Part shown: one piece after another, positions 7,331-15,230 of the stretch | Layout of the letters: every line of letters starts with the position of its first letter | Position numbering within the stretch: position 1 is the first letter of the stretch | Assembly (NCBI GenBank): GCA_963783045.1 | Contig: CAWAMD010000002.1 | Location: 558,001-622,000, forward strand | Origin: CAWAMD01 sp963783045 | GTDB taxonomy: Bacteria; Actinomycetota; Nitriliruptoria; Nitriliruptorales; Nitriliruptoraceae | Length of the DNA stretch: 64,000 nt | Direction of reading: 5' to 3' | The notes under the pieces: model-generated | What the model saw: only the letters and a program-made list of their open reading frames with translations | Database searches by the model: none | Told to the model about the DNA's origin: nothing | Made by a program: the position numbers and the translations under genes

Positions 7331-8482
7331 TCAGCCGAGCAGGGTCCGGGCGATGATCATCTTCTGGATCTCGGTCGTACCGCCACCGATGGTCGCGAGC
7401 TTCGCATCCCGCAGGCCACGCTCGACGTTGAAGTCGTGGATGTAGCCCCACCCACCGTGCAGCTGGATCCCGTCGAGCGCCGAGGACACCGCAGCCTCGC
7501 CGACGAACGCCTTCGCGATGGAGGCCTCGACCTGGTGGTCGTGTCCGTTGTCCTTCAGCCACGCGGCCTTGCGCTGGAGCAGCTGCGCCGCTTCGAGTCT
7601 GATCCGCATGTCGGCGACCTTCTCCTGGATGGCACCGAACCGGGCGATCGGCTTTCCGAACGCCTCGCGCTGCTTCGCATAGGCGACGCACTCCTCGAGG
7701 TCGCGCTGCATCCCTCCGACCGCGGAGGCGATCATGCAGGTGCGCTCCCAGTCGAAGCACTCGAACCCGATGGCCCACAGCGCCGTACCGGGCTGGCCGA
7801 GGATGGCGGTATCGGGGACCTCGACGTCCTGGAGCGAGAGCTCGACGGTCGGGCTCGACCGGTTGCCCATCTTCTTCAGCTCGCGACTGACCGAGAAGCC
7901 GGGCGCGTCGGTGGGGACGAGGAAGGCGGTCATCGCCTGGCCGGCCGGCGCGTCGGGGTCGCTGCGGGCGATGACGATCACCATGTCGGCGAGGCTGCCG
8001 TTCGTGATGAAGGTCTTCGTGCCGTTGAGGATCCAGGTGCCGCCCTCCTGCCGCGCGGAGGTGCGGATGGAGGCCGTGTCGGATCCGGCATCGGGCTCGG
8101 TGATGGCGAAGGCGCCGACGGACTCGCCGCGGGCCAGACGCGGGAGCCAGGTCTGCTTCTGCTCCTCGGTGCCATGGAGCGCGATCGGCATGGTCCCGAT
8201 CGTCAGGTGGGCGCCGAGCGACAGGTTGAGCCCCGCGTCGCGCCCACCGTAGGCCAGCGCCTCGAGCGCCAGGCCGGTCGTCAGCACGTCCGCGCCGGAG
8301 CCGCCGTACTCGGTCGGCACCGGCAGGCCGGCCAGGCCGAAGTCGGCGACCTTCCGCCAGACGTCCGGGTCCCAGCGTCCCTCGAGGTCGCGGTCGCCGG
8401 CCCCCGGCTCGACGTGCTCACGCGCGAAGTCCCGCACGCTCGTGACGAATGCCTGCTGCTCGTCGCTGAGGAGAAAGTCCAC
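7331..8482 (-). CDS. Acyl-CoA dehydrogenase, isovaleryl/long-chain-type catalytic base
   Basis: The 383-residue FAD enzyme catalyses alpha,beta-dehydrogenation of an acyl-CoA. FAD and substrate motifs are AFAITEPDAGSD, a QLHGGWGY block and GGGTTEIQ near the end. The usual C-terminal catalytic Glu (as in IYEGT) is absent: this protein has IGGGT. Instead a Glu occurs in FDWERT at about residue 246, the place used by isovaleryl-CoA and long-chain dehydrogenases. That points to a branched or long-chain substrate. A perfect inverted repeat lies about 70 bases before the start. Confidence 0.92.
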   Translation of the reverse strand: MDFLLSDEQQAFVTSVRDFAREHVEPGAGDRDLEGRWDPDVWRKVADFGLAGLPVPTEYGGSGADVLTTGLALEALAYGGRDAGLNLSLGAHLTIGTMPIALHGTEEQKQTWLPRLARGESVGAFAITEPDAGSDTASIRTSARQEGGTWILNGTKTFITNGSLADMVIVIARSDPDAPAGQAMTAFLVPTDAPGFSVSRELKKMGNRSSPTVELSLQDVEVPDTAILGQPGTALWAIGFECFDWERTCMIASAVGGMQRDLEECVAYAKQREAFGKPIARFGAIQEKVADMRIRLEAAQLLQRKAAWLKDNGHDHQVEASIAKAFVGEAAVSSALDGIQLHGGWGYIHDFNVERGLRDAKLATIGGGTTEIQKMIIARTLLG

Positions 8483-8551
8483 CCGGATCCCAACTGTGCC
8501 GGTGCGGGCCGCCCGCCGTCCCGCGCTCGGGCGAGCGTGCCAGCCAGCGAC

Positions 8552-8578
8552 CGGAACGACAAAACCAGAATCGTTCCG
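8552..8578. promoter_or_regulatory. Inverted repeat upstream of acyl-CoA dehydrogenase gene
   Basis: CGGAACGA (8552-8559) and TCGTTCCG (8571-8578) are perfect arms around an A-rich 11-base spacer. The site lies 70 bases before the start of the dehydrogenase gene, as expected for a TetR-type operator. The rest of the gap 8483-8752 shows only a short GTCCG/CGGAC hairpin near 8730. The same core CGGAACG/CGTTCCG, with the arms in reverse order, occurs at 2456-2484. Confidence 0.45.
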
Positions 8579-8752
8579 TTCCTTCGGGCCGATCGCCGGG
8601 GTCGACCCCCCCGGCCCGGTCGGCGCCGGGCCGCCGTCGACACCGCCGGGACTGATTCCTCCCTGTCATCCCGAACATACGAACAGTGAGCGCACGGGCA
8701 GCCTGCAGGAACCACCGTCCGTATTCGGACCACCACGCAACTCGTCGGACTA

Positions 8753-9923
8753 GTGGATGTTTCGTGAAATGACATGGTTGTGATTCGCTGTGCCTGTCCG
8801 GTGGTGGTGCCGGGTCAGGAGATGACGATGAGTGTGTTGGCGCCGTTGGCGATCACGGATGGGCAGCGGGCGGAGTTGGAACGGCTGGTGCGGGCACGCA
8901 CGACCGAGCAGCGGCTTGCCCAGCGGGCACGGATGGTGCTGGCGGCTGCGGATGGGCGGGCGTCTGCGGCGATCGCTCGGGACGAGGGGGTGGCCACCGA
9001 CACGGTGTCGCGGTGGCGGCACCGGTTCGCCGAGCACGGGCTGGCCGGGCTGGCGGATCGGCCGCGGCCGGGGCGTCCACCGGCGTACGGCCACGACGAC
9101 CGCATCGCGATCGTGGCCCAGGCGTGTGAGCCGCCGCCGGCGGGGACCTCGCACTGGACGTTGACGGCGTTGCACGAGGCGCTGCATCCGCGGCTGGGGA
9201 TCTCGCTGTCGCATCTGTACAAGATCCTGGACGAGCTGGACCTCAAGCCGTGGAAGACCCGGTCGTGGTTGACGTCCAAGGACCCGGCGTTTTGGGACAA
9301 GGCCGCTGACGTGTGTGGGCTGTACCTGCACGAACCGGGCGACAATGCGGTGGTGTACTCGGTCGACGAGAAGACCGGCATCCAGGCCAAGTCGCGGGTC
9401 AACCCGACCCTTCCGGCCCGGCCGGGACGCATCGAGCGTCGCGAGTTCGAGTACCGCCGCAACGGCACCACCTCGCTGTTCGCCGCCCTGGACGTGCACA
9501 CCGGCACGATCATCGGCCAGCCCACCGCCCGCAACCGGGCGGTCGACTTCATCGGGTTCCTCCAACATCTCGACACGGTCACCGACGACGGGCTGACCAT
9601 CCACCTGGTCCTGGACAACGGCTCCAGCCATGTCGCCAAGGACACCAGGACGTGGCTGGCCGATCCGGTACGTGCCGGCCGGTTCGTGGTCCACCACACC
9701 CCCACGCACGCGTCGTGGCTCAACCAGATCGAGTTGTTCTTCTCGATCCTGACCCGCCGGGTCGTCACCCGTGGCGAGTTCGACTCCGTCGACGACCTGA
9801 TCGCCAAGCTCATGACGTTCATCGACGCCTACAACCGCACCGCCACACCCTTCCGCTGGACCTACGACGGCCGCCCCCTCAAGATCGCCTGAACACACCA
9901 TGATCACTTACGAATCACAGCAC
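8753..9923 (+). mobile_element. Complete IS630-family insertion sequence
   Basis: The element is about 1171 bp and is flanked by TA dinucleotides at 8751-8752 and 9924-9925, the target duplication typical of IS630/Tc1 elements. The ends are imperfect inverted repeats of about 30 bp: both begin GTG and share ATGRTTGTG-like and ATTCGT-like blocks. It carries one full-length transposase frame and no cargo. It sits between the acyl-CoA dehydrogenase operator region and the LPXTG-protein gene, ending only 50 bases before that start. Confidence 0.8.
8828..9892 (+). CDS. IS630-family transposase (DDE)
   Basis: This 354-residue transposase has an N-terminal helix-turn-helix region (SAAIARDEGVATDTVSRW, about residues 40-60) and a DDE catalytic domain. 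The acidic triad is seen as D in YSVDEKTG, D in VLDNGSSH and E in NQIELFF. The frame is open from 8774, but AGGAG stands 6 bases before the ATG at 8828 and that start gives the usual family length. No frameshift or stop is visible, so the element may be active. Read-through could affect the LPXTG gene 83 bases downstream. Confidence 0.92.
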   Translation: MSVLAPLAITDGQRAELERLVRARTTEQRLAQRARMVLAAADGRASAAIARDEGVATDTVSRWRHRFAEHGLAGLADRPRPGRPPAYGHDDRIAIVAQACEPPPAGTSHWTLTALHEALHPRLGISLSHLYKILDELDLKPWKTRSWLTSKDPAFWDKAADVCGLYLHEPGDNAVVYSVDEKTGIQAKSRVNPTLPARPGRIERREFEYRRNGTTSLFAALDVHTGTIIGQPTARNRAVDFIGFLQHLDTVTDDGLTIHLVLDNGSSHVAKDTRTWLADPVRAGRFVVHHTPTHASWLNQIELFFSILTRRVVTRGEFDSVDDLIAKLMTFIDAYNRTATPFRWTYDGRPLKIA

Positions 9924-9974
9924 TAGTCACTTCTGATCATCGACCGACCGTCCGCCCAGTCCCGGGGGATCCTC

Positions 9975-10823
9975 ATGCACACCACTCGTCGTCTCGCACA
10001 TGGGGCCGTCGCCGCGTGCGCCGTCGTGGGCGCACTGGCGCTGCCCGCGGCCGCGCAGGCCGCAACGCCGGCCGGATCGTCGGCGCCGCCGCATGCGGTG
10101 CGCGCCGGCCATCGGGCACACGGCACTGACGACCGGGTCACGGAGGACCGCGACGACGACGGCACGCCCGACGACGTCGCGGACGACGGCGACAACGCCC
10201 ACCCCTCGGGCCGGGACCGGTCCGTGGACTCCGATGCCGCGGGCGCCGGCACGCACGCCGACCCGGACGACGACGGGCGGGGCCCCGACCGGACCAACGG
10301 CGGTGCCGACGTTCCCGGCGGCAGCGGCGGGGTCGACCAGGCCGACCAGGACCGCAACAACGGCTGCGGCAACGACGACGACTTCGAGGACGACAACGAG
10401 GGCTGGTGCGGGCGGAACCCGGCCCGACGCAACGTCGGACGCGTCGCAGCCGAGGGCCGCCGGCCAGACGCCGCGGACGCGCCGACGAGCGGCGACACCC
10501 TCGTGCTCGGCGCGTCGCTCACCCGCCCGGACCGGCTCCTCACCGGCGACGTGGCCGTCGCCACCACGACGGTCGTCCCGCCGACGCCGACGGCGAGCGA
10601 GCCGGCCGGCAGTCAGCCGTTCGCCGCCGCGGGGACCGGCACCGCGGTGGCCGCCGCAGGGACCGGCACCGTGGTGACGGCCGCGGGGACCGGCACCGTG
10701 GTGGCCGCCGCGCCGATCGGGGCGCTGCCCCGTACCGGCGGTCCGATCGCGTTGCTCGCTGCGGCGGCCATGGCCGCTCTCGGGACGGGATCCGGACTCC
10801 TCCGCCGCACCACCGCCGAGTAG
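9975..10823 (+). CDS. LPXTG-anchored, Asp-rich cell-surface protein
   Basis: The 282-residue protein has a signal peptide (residues 1-29, with hydrophobic core VAACAVVGALALPAAAQA), a very Asp-rich region (about 50-150) with DDDG-type repeats that resemble calcium-binding loops, and a Thr/Ala-rich stalk. The C-terminus is a textbook sortase signal: LPRTG, a hydrophobic helix and RR near the end. The stalk contains three near-identical copies of AAAGTGTVV encoded by a tandem 27-bp DNA repeat around 10620-10710. It should be linked covalently to peptidoglycan. Function is unknown; no sortase is in the window. The IS element ends 50 bases upstream and may have displaced the native promoter. Confidence 0.8.
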   Translation: MHTTRRLAHGAVAACAVVGALALPAAAQAATPAGSSAPPHAVRAGHRAHGTDDRVTEDRDDDGTPDDVADDGDNAHPSGRDRSVDSDAAGAGTHADPDDDGRGPDRTNGGADVPGGSGGVDQADQDRNNGCGNDDDFEDDNEGWCGRNPARRNVGRVAAEGRRPDAADAPTSGDTLVLGASLTRPDRLLTGDVAVATTTVVPPTPTASEPAGSQPFAAAGTGTAVAAAGTGTVVTAAGTGTVVAAAPIGALPRTGGPIALLAAAAMAALGTGSGLLRRTTAE

Positions 10824-10842
10824 CTGGCGAGTCGCTGGCGAG

Positions 10843-11310
10843 TCAGGCGACGAGGTCCCCGTCCCGGTCGAGCGCGCGGAGCAGGTCGTGCTTGGCCGGG
10901 ACGCCGCTCGTCCGTGCGACGATCCGCCCACGCTCGTCCAGCAGGAAGAGCGTCGGCACCCGCAGCACGCGCAGACGCGAGGTCAGGCCGAGGTGGTCGC
11001 CGGCGTCGACGTAGTGCCAACGGAAGTCGGTCCGCTCGCTGGCGACCGCGGCGAGGATGCCCTTGACGGTCACGCACGGCGCGCACGTCGGTGAGCCGAG
11101 GAGCAGCCCGACGGTCTCCCCGGACGCCACGGCGCCCACGCCGAGCGCGTCCAGCTCGTCGCCACGCACGTCGCCGGCCGCCTCGGTCGCCTCGGTGGTC
11201 GTGTCGCGGGTCGTCAGCCGGCCGTCGCGTCGGGTGAACCAGCGGCCGGCGAGCACGGCGAGGCCCATGACCCCGCCGACGAGCACGAGCCGGAGCAGCA
11301 CGCTGGGCAT
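10843..11310 (-). CDS. Membrane-anchored thioredoxin-fold protein (CAPC)
   Basis: A 155-residue protein with an N-terminal membrane anchor (LLRLVLVGGVMGLAVLAG) and a thioredoxin fold. The redox motif is CAPC in SPTCAPCVTVK, and the cis-proline is in LRVPTLFLLD. The start at 11308-11310 is chosen because AGGAGG precedes it; it lies one base beyond the stop of the DUF4395 gene, so the pair is coupled. Thioredoxin/DUF4395 pairs recur in Actinobacteria. Here they end the TusA/DsrE operon, so a role in reducing persulfide or thiosulfate intermediates is an inference. Confidence 0.85.
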   Translation of the reverse strand: MPSVLLRLVLVGGVMGLAVLAGRWFTRRDGRLTTRDTTTEATEAAGDVRGDELDALGVGAVASGETVGLLLGSPTCAPCVTVKGILAAVASERTDFRWHYVDAGDHLGLTSRLRVLRVPTLFLLDERGRIVARTSGVPAKHDLLRALDRDGDLVA

Positions 11311-11311
11311 G

Positions 11312-11782
11312 TCAGACCTCCTCACCGCGGGCGCGCAGCCGGTGGCCGACGAGGTAGAGCTCGCAGCCGACGCACACGCCGGTGAACGCGAGCAGCGTCG
11401 ACAGCGCGAGCACGACGGCCGTCAGTGCCCAGCCGACCGTGTTGGCGCCGACCGCGAAGGCCACGAGGGCGCCGACGCTGACGACCAGGCCGCAGGTCTG
11501 CGCGAACCGGGGTGGGCCCTCGGGCTCCGTCGCCGGTGGTGGGCCCCAGTCGAGGCGGCGCTTCAGCGCCCGGAACACGTTCCCGTAGGGCGACCAGCGC
11601 AGACCGAAGAAGGACGAGATCGCGAACACGATCCCCTGCCAGGCGACGAGGCCGATCCCGGCGGTCCCCTGCAGGACGAGCGCGATGGCGAGCACGGCCG
11701 TGGTCACCGCAGCCCCGAAGCGGGGGCCACGGACGTCGATGATCAGGCCGCCGTCGGTGTCGTAGGCCAGCTGTTGCGGCAT
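11312..11782 (-). CDS. DUF4395 membrane protein
   Basis: The 156-residue integral membrane protein has about four hydrophobic helices, matching DUF4395. It includes the family-like RWSPYGNVF segment and a terminal Cys pair in VCVGCELYL that could take part in thiol exchange with its thioredoxin partner. It lies between the DsrE-like genes (31 bases upstream) and the CAPC thioredoxin gene (1 base downstream). The biochemical role is unknown. Confidence 0.82.
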   Translation of the reverse strand: MPQQLAYDTDGGLIIDVRGPRFGAAVTTAVLAIALVLQGTAGIGLVAWQGIVFAISSFFGLRWSPYGNVFRALKRRLDWGPPPATEPEGPPRFAQTCGLVVSVGALVAFAVGANTVGWALTAVVLALSTLLAFTGVCVGCELYLVGHRLRARGEEV

Positions 11783-11813
11783 GGTCGGATACCTCGGGAG
11801 TGGACGGAGACGG

Positions 11814-12200
11814 TCAGGAGGTCGTGGTGAGGGTGCGGTCGTGGCTGGCGACGAGCCCGGCGAGCTCGCGCTGGGCGACCACCCCGATGCCCTCGAGCAG
11901 GTCGGTGGCCTCGAGCCCGCGGGCGCGCAGGTCCTCGGCGACGGCGAGCACGGTGACGCCGCTGCTGAGCAGCGCGCGGAGGTCGGTGGCCGGGGTTGCG
12001 GCCGGCACCTCGACGCCGCCGATGCGGGCCGGGTGGCAGACCGCGTCGCGCAGCCCCAGCTCGACGCCGTGGTCGGTGAGCACGAGGGTGAGCTCGACGT
12101 CGTCGGCGACCGCGTAGGCGTTCACGTCGAGTGCCGGGTCGGCGGTACGCGCGGCACCGGCGTCCGTGCCGCGGATCAGGGAGAGGACGCGGGCGACCAT
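11814..12200 (-). CDS. DsrE-like protein, third of three
   Basis: A 128-residue cytosolic protein with the DsrE/TusBCD-type alternation of strands and helices (ARVLSLIRGTDAG at the start; ELTLVLTDHGVELGLRDAVCHP with one Cys in the middle). The ATG at 12198-12200 shares one base with the TGA of the preceding gene, so translation is coupled. Similarity is fold-level by eye, so assignment to a DsrE subfamily is uncertain. A sulfur-carrier role is inferred from operon partners. Confidence 0.7.
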   Translation of the reverse strand: MVARVLSLIRGTDAGAARTADPALDVNAYAVADDVELTLVLTDHGVELGLRDAVCHPARIGGVEVPAATPATDLRALLSSGVTVLAVAEDLRARGLEATDLLEGIGVVAQRELAGLVASHDRTLTTTS

Positions 12201-12556
12201 CAGCGCGTCACCCCCAGGGCCACGTCGGCATCGCGGACGAAGCGCCACAGGTCACCGCCGTCGCCGGCGATGGCGCCGGGGACCTGGCGCTGCGCGGCGC
12301 ACTCGTCGAGCCCCCGTCGGTCGACCACCCAGCTCAGCAGTCCACCGTGGACGCCGAGCCGGAGCAGCTCGCGGACGTGCTCGGCGGTCGCCGATCCGGC
12401 GGCTCCGACCCGGACGCCGTCGCCGTAGGCGTAGACCGCGACCCGGTGCCCGCGGGCGATCGCCTGCTCCGCGAGGCGCAGGGCGGCGATGGTGGCACCG
12501 TCCTGGGGGTCGGTGCCGACCGCGAGCGCGAGCGTGTTGCCGGTCGGTCTGGTCAT
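12200..12556 (-). CDS. DsrE-like sulfur relay protein with candidate active Cys
   Basis: 118 residues. The N-terminal strand LALAVGTDPQDG followed by a helix and RGHRVAVYAYGDGVR fits the DsrE/TusD fold. LDECAAQRQV contains a cysteine where TusD/DsrE carry the persulfide-bearing Cys. The ATG at 12556 is preceded by AGGAGG, which excludes the longer in-frame start. Stop overlaps the next gene's start by one base. It may accept or donate sulfane sulfur within this operon. Confidence 0.75.
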   Translation of the reverse strand: MTRPTGNTLALAVGTDPQDGATIAALRLAEQAIARGHRVAVYAYGDGVRVGAAGSATAEHVRELLRLGVHGGLLSWVVDRRGLDECAAQRQVPGAIAGDGGDLWRFVRDADVALGVTR

Positions 12557-12567
12557 CAGCGTTCCTC

Positions 12568-12891
12568 CTACAGCCACGCCTGGCGGTCGGACCACTCCAT
12601 GAGCAGGTCGACGACCTCGGGCATCCCGACCGGCTTGACCTCGCCGCCAGGTCGGACGACGGCCCGCCGCGCGAGCGCCTCCTCCTCGGCGAGCACGCGG
12701 ACGCCGGCCGACGCTGCCTCGGCGAGCTGGTCGGCGAAGCGGTGACCGGCCCGGGCGAGCACGACCGCGTCCTCGAGCAGGACGAGGACGACCTCGTGGT
12801 CCTCGGCCGCGAGCTGGGCGGCGAGCGTCGTGGGCGCGTCGCCGTCTGCGGCCCGCAGCGGGTCGCGTGCGGTGAGCAGCAGCACCTTCAT
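12568..12891 (-). CDS. DsrE-like protein lacking cysteine
   Basis: 107 residues with a DsrE/TusB-like layout: KVLLLTARDPL, a helix, then HEVVLVLLEDAVVLAR. It contains no cysteine, so it cannot carry persulfide itself and may be a structural subunit. Its ATG overlaps the stop of the HTH-TusA regulator gene (ATGA), so production follows the regulator. Next gene begins 12 bases after its stop. Confidence 0.7.
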   Translation of the reverse strand: MKVLLLTARDPLRAADGDAPTTLAAQLAAEDHEVVLVLLEDAVVLARAGHRFADQLAEAASAGVRVLAEEEALARRAVVRPGGEVKPVGMPEVVDLLMEWSDRQAWL

Positions 12892-13850
12892 CGTGCAGCC
12901 TTCCGAAGCAGCAGCCGGACCGCCTCGTGACCCTTCAGGTCACGGATGCGCGCCACGTCGACGACCTGGTGGCCGGCGCGGTCGGCCCACCGGGCGAACG
13001 CGGCGGGTGCCCCCTCCGTGTCGGTCAGGACCTCGAGGTGCTCCCCCGCCGTGAGCGGGACGATGGCGCGCATCGTGGCCACGACCCCGGCCTGGTAGGT
13101 CTGGCCGCGGGCGTCGACGGTGTCCACGGGCGACGGGGTCCGGCCGAGACCGCCCTCGTCGAGGGTGGCGCGGACGCGTCCCTCGCGGGACTCGACGACC
13201 GCGGGCGCACCCGCTGCGGCGATCGCGCCACGCAGGAACCCGCGGGCGAGCGCGTCCCCGACGCGACCGTCGACCTCACCGATCAGCCGCAGTCCGACCT
13301 CGAGGCCCTCGACGAGCACCGTGTCCGCGCCGGCCTCGCTGATGCGGACCTCGGGGAAGGCGCTGCGCAGCGCCTCGACGGCGACGACGGACGCGGCGTC
13401 GAAGTCGCGGCCGGTCGCCCGACCGGCCGTTGCCGCCACGAGCTTGCGGCCCTGCTCCTCCGCGAGCAGCTCGAGCTTCGGCTCGTGCTCCGCGAGCCCG
13501 GCGATGAGCTGCACGACCACGTTCACGCCGAGCTGGCTGCCGGGCGGGACCGCCACCTGACGGGTCAGGGCCTGCTCCCGGGCGACGTAGACCTTCGCCG
13601 GGCGACCGCCGCCCGGGTGCTTGCGCCGGCCGGTGACGACGAGCCCGGCGTCGGCGAGCAGGTCGAGGTGGTTGCGGGCGACGTTGGCGTGCAGCCCGAA
13701 CATCTCGGCGACCTCGCGGGCCGACAGCGGCTGCCCCTCCGTGCGCAGCCGACGGTAGATGCCGGCGCGCGTGGGCACGGCGAGGGCCCGCTCGACGGCA
13801 TCGGGATCGGGCGACCCGTCGGACGACACCGCGGCCGTGCTGGCGCTCAC
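12888..13850 (-). CDS. HTH regulator fused to Cys-less TusA-like domain
   Basis: 320 residues from the GTG at 13848-13850, chosen for the GGGGAGG about 5 bases upstream; an open frame extends to 13934. Residues about 26-90 form an ArsR-like winged helix (LSAREVAEMFGLHANVARNHLDLL plus a GRPAKVY wing). A middle domain of about 140 residues follows. The last 75 or so resemble TusA (VDARGQTYQAGVVATMRAIVPL, GEHLEVLTD, GHQVVDV), but the CPxP cysteine position reads TYQ. It heads a six-gene operon of DsrE-like, DUF4395 and thioredoxin genes, and a sulfur-sensing repressor role is my inference. Confidence 0.75.
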   Translation of the reverse strand: MSASTAAVSSDGSPDPDAVERALAVPTRAGIYRRLRTEGQPLSAREVAEMFGLHANVARNHLDLLADAGLVVTGRRKHPGGGRPAKVYVAREQALTRQVAVPPGSQLGVNVVVQLIAGLAEHEPKLELLAEEQGRKLVAATAGRATGRDFDAASVVAVEALRSAFPEVRISEAGADTVLVEGLEVGLRLIGEVDGRVGDALARGFLRGAIAAAGAPAVVESREGRVRATLDEGGLGRTPSPVDTVDARGQTYQAGVVATMRAIVPLTAGEHLEVLTDTEGAPAAFARWADRAGHQVVDVARIRDLKGHEAVRLLLRKAAR

Positions 13851-13995
13851 ACCTACCTCCCCACGCTCGTCGGGTCCGTGCCACGGACCGGTTCTCACTG
13901 TTGCAACCGCGATGGTGGCCTGTCCGACGCCCATGACGCGACACGGGCAGTGTAAACCGTGGATACCCGACGGGGCTGCGGCCGTTCCGAGGGTC

Positions 13996-14244
13996 TCAGC
14001 CGCCGGCGAAGGGTGGCAGGAGGACCACCTCGCGGGCGCCGGCGAGCGACCGCCCGTGCGCGTCCGCCGGGACGTCGTCGCCGTCGACGACCACCTTCGC
14101 GGTGCGCCGGCGGGCGGCGAACACGGGGCCGTAGCGGTCGTCGAGGTCGGCGAGCAGCGCCTCGACGGTCGCGGCGTCGCTCGTGACGCGGCCGGCTCCG
14201 GCAGCCTCCCGCAGGCCGGCGAACAGACGGACCGAGACGCTCAC
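13996..14244 (-). CDS. MoaD/ThiS-family sulfur carrier protein
   Basis: 82 residues with a beta-grasp fold ending in Gly-Gly (LLPPFAGG), the terminus that is adenylated and thiocarboxylated in MoaD/ThiS proteins. The segment VRLFAGLREAAG is typical of MoaD. The GTG start overlaps the TGA of the hydrolase gene (GTGA), which favours this start over 14277. It may serve molybdopterin synthesis or another sulfur transfer; no MoaE or ThiG is nearby to decide. Confidence 0.82.
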   Translation of the reverse strand: MSVSVRLFAGLREAAGAGRVTSDAATVEALLADLDDRYGPVFAARRRTAKVVVDGDDVPADAHGRSLAGAREVVLLPPFAGG

Positions 14245-15141
14245 GGGTCGCTCACCGCAGCGCGGTCGGGGAAGCATCCGTCACGGACGACGATCTCGAC
14301 CGCCCGACCCAGCGCGACCGAGAAGGCAGCGGTCACCCCGTCCTCCGCGTGCCCGAACCCGGCCGGCTCGCACCACAGCGCGACGGGGCCGGCCGCCGCA
14401 CGGGCGAGCTCCTTGGCGTCCGAGATCGGGAAGTAGGGGTCGTCCTCGCCGTGGGCCACGAGCAGCGGCATGGACACGCCGGAGATGGCCTCGACCGGCT
14501 GTGGCGGCGCGTGCCAGTCGCTCGGGGGCACCATGCGGACGCCGATGAGGGCGCGCATCGCGTTGCGCTTGAGGGGCGAGAACCAGAACGTCGTGCAGGT
14601 CCTTCATGGCATCGGTCTGCGGCGTCGCATGGAGCCAGGCCGGCGCCGAGACCGTCACGAGCCCGGTCACGTCGAGTCCCCGCGCCGCCGCGTGGTAGAG
14701 CGCCGTTCCGCCCATCGAGACGCCGATCGGGACGACGTGCTCGTGCCCATAGGCGCGCAGCCACTGGACCCCGGCGTCGACGTCGAGGGCCTCGCGGTCC
14801 CCGAGCGTCGTCCACCCGTCGGAGTCGCCGTGGCCCCGCAGGTCGATGGACAGGACGTGCGCGAAGTTGCGCAGCACGTCGGCGAGGTACGCGTAGGCCG
14901 GCTTCTTGCGGTGGGCTCCGAACCCGTGCAGCAGCAGCACGGCCGGGGCGTCCGGCGCGGGGCCGGGCAGGTACGTGCCCGCGAGGAGGATTCCGTCGGA
15001 CGCCCGCAGCCGTGTCTCCACGTGCGGGGCCTCGTGGTCGCCGATGACGCCGCGGGTCTCGAGGAACCGCCGGAGCTGGCTCCGAGGCCGCTGGGTCGGC
15101 GACTCGGGAAGGGAATGGACGGAGATACTCACCTCTGGCAT
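14241..15141 (-). pseudogene. Alpha/beta hydrolase, frameshifted
   Basis: The N-terminal frame has AVLLLHGFGAHRKK (oxyanion region), SIDLRGHGDSDG and the nucleophile elbow GVSMGG. It then shifts near 14586-14592, and the frame ending at 14241 supplies MPLLVAHGEDDPYFPISDAKEL (acid residue) and a histidine in EPAGFGHAEDG. Deleting one G from GACGTTC on the gene strand joins both halves as LHDFWFSPLKRNAM, giving about 300 residues. The start ATG at 15139-15141 has a weak GGCAGG; an earlier in-frame start at 15198 is less likely. Substrate is unknown. The single-base lesion looks like a sequence error. Confidence 0.8.
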
Positions 15142-15230
15142 CCTGCCAGACGCGTCACTCGTGAGCGATTGCCGGCCCTCCCCGTTCGGTCGGTGCACGT
15201 CACCAGCGGCGGCCGAGAGGAGCAGATCGG

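Noticed and set aside
8750..9907. 385-codon open frame antisense to the transposase
   Set aside because: The + strand frame carries the full DDE transposase; the reverse frame is a Pro/Arg-rich shadow with no recognised motif.
12131..12930. Open frames on the + strand across the DsrE-like genes
   Set aside because: They are shadows of coupled minus-strand genes that have ribosome sites and overlapping starts and stops.
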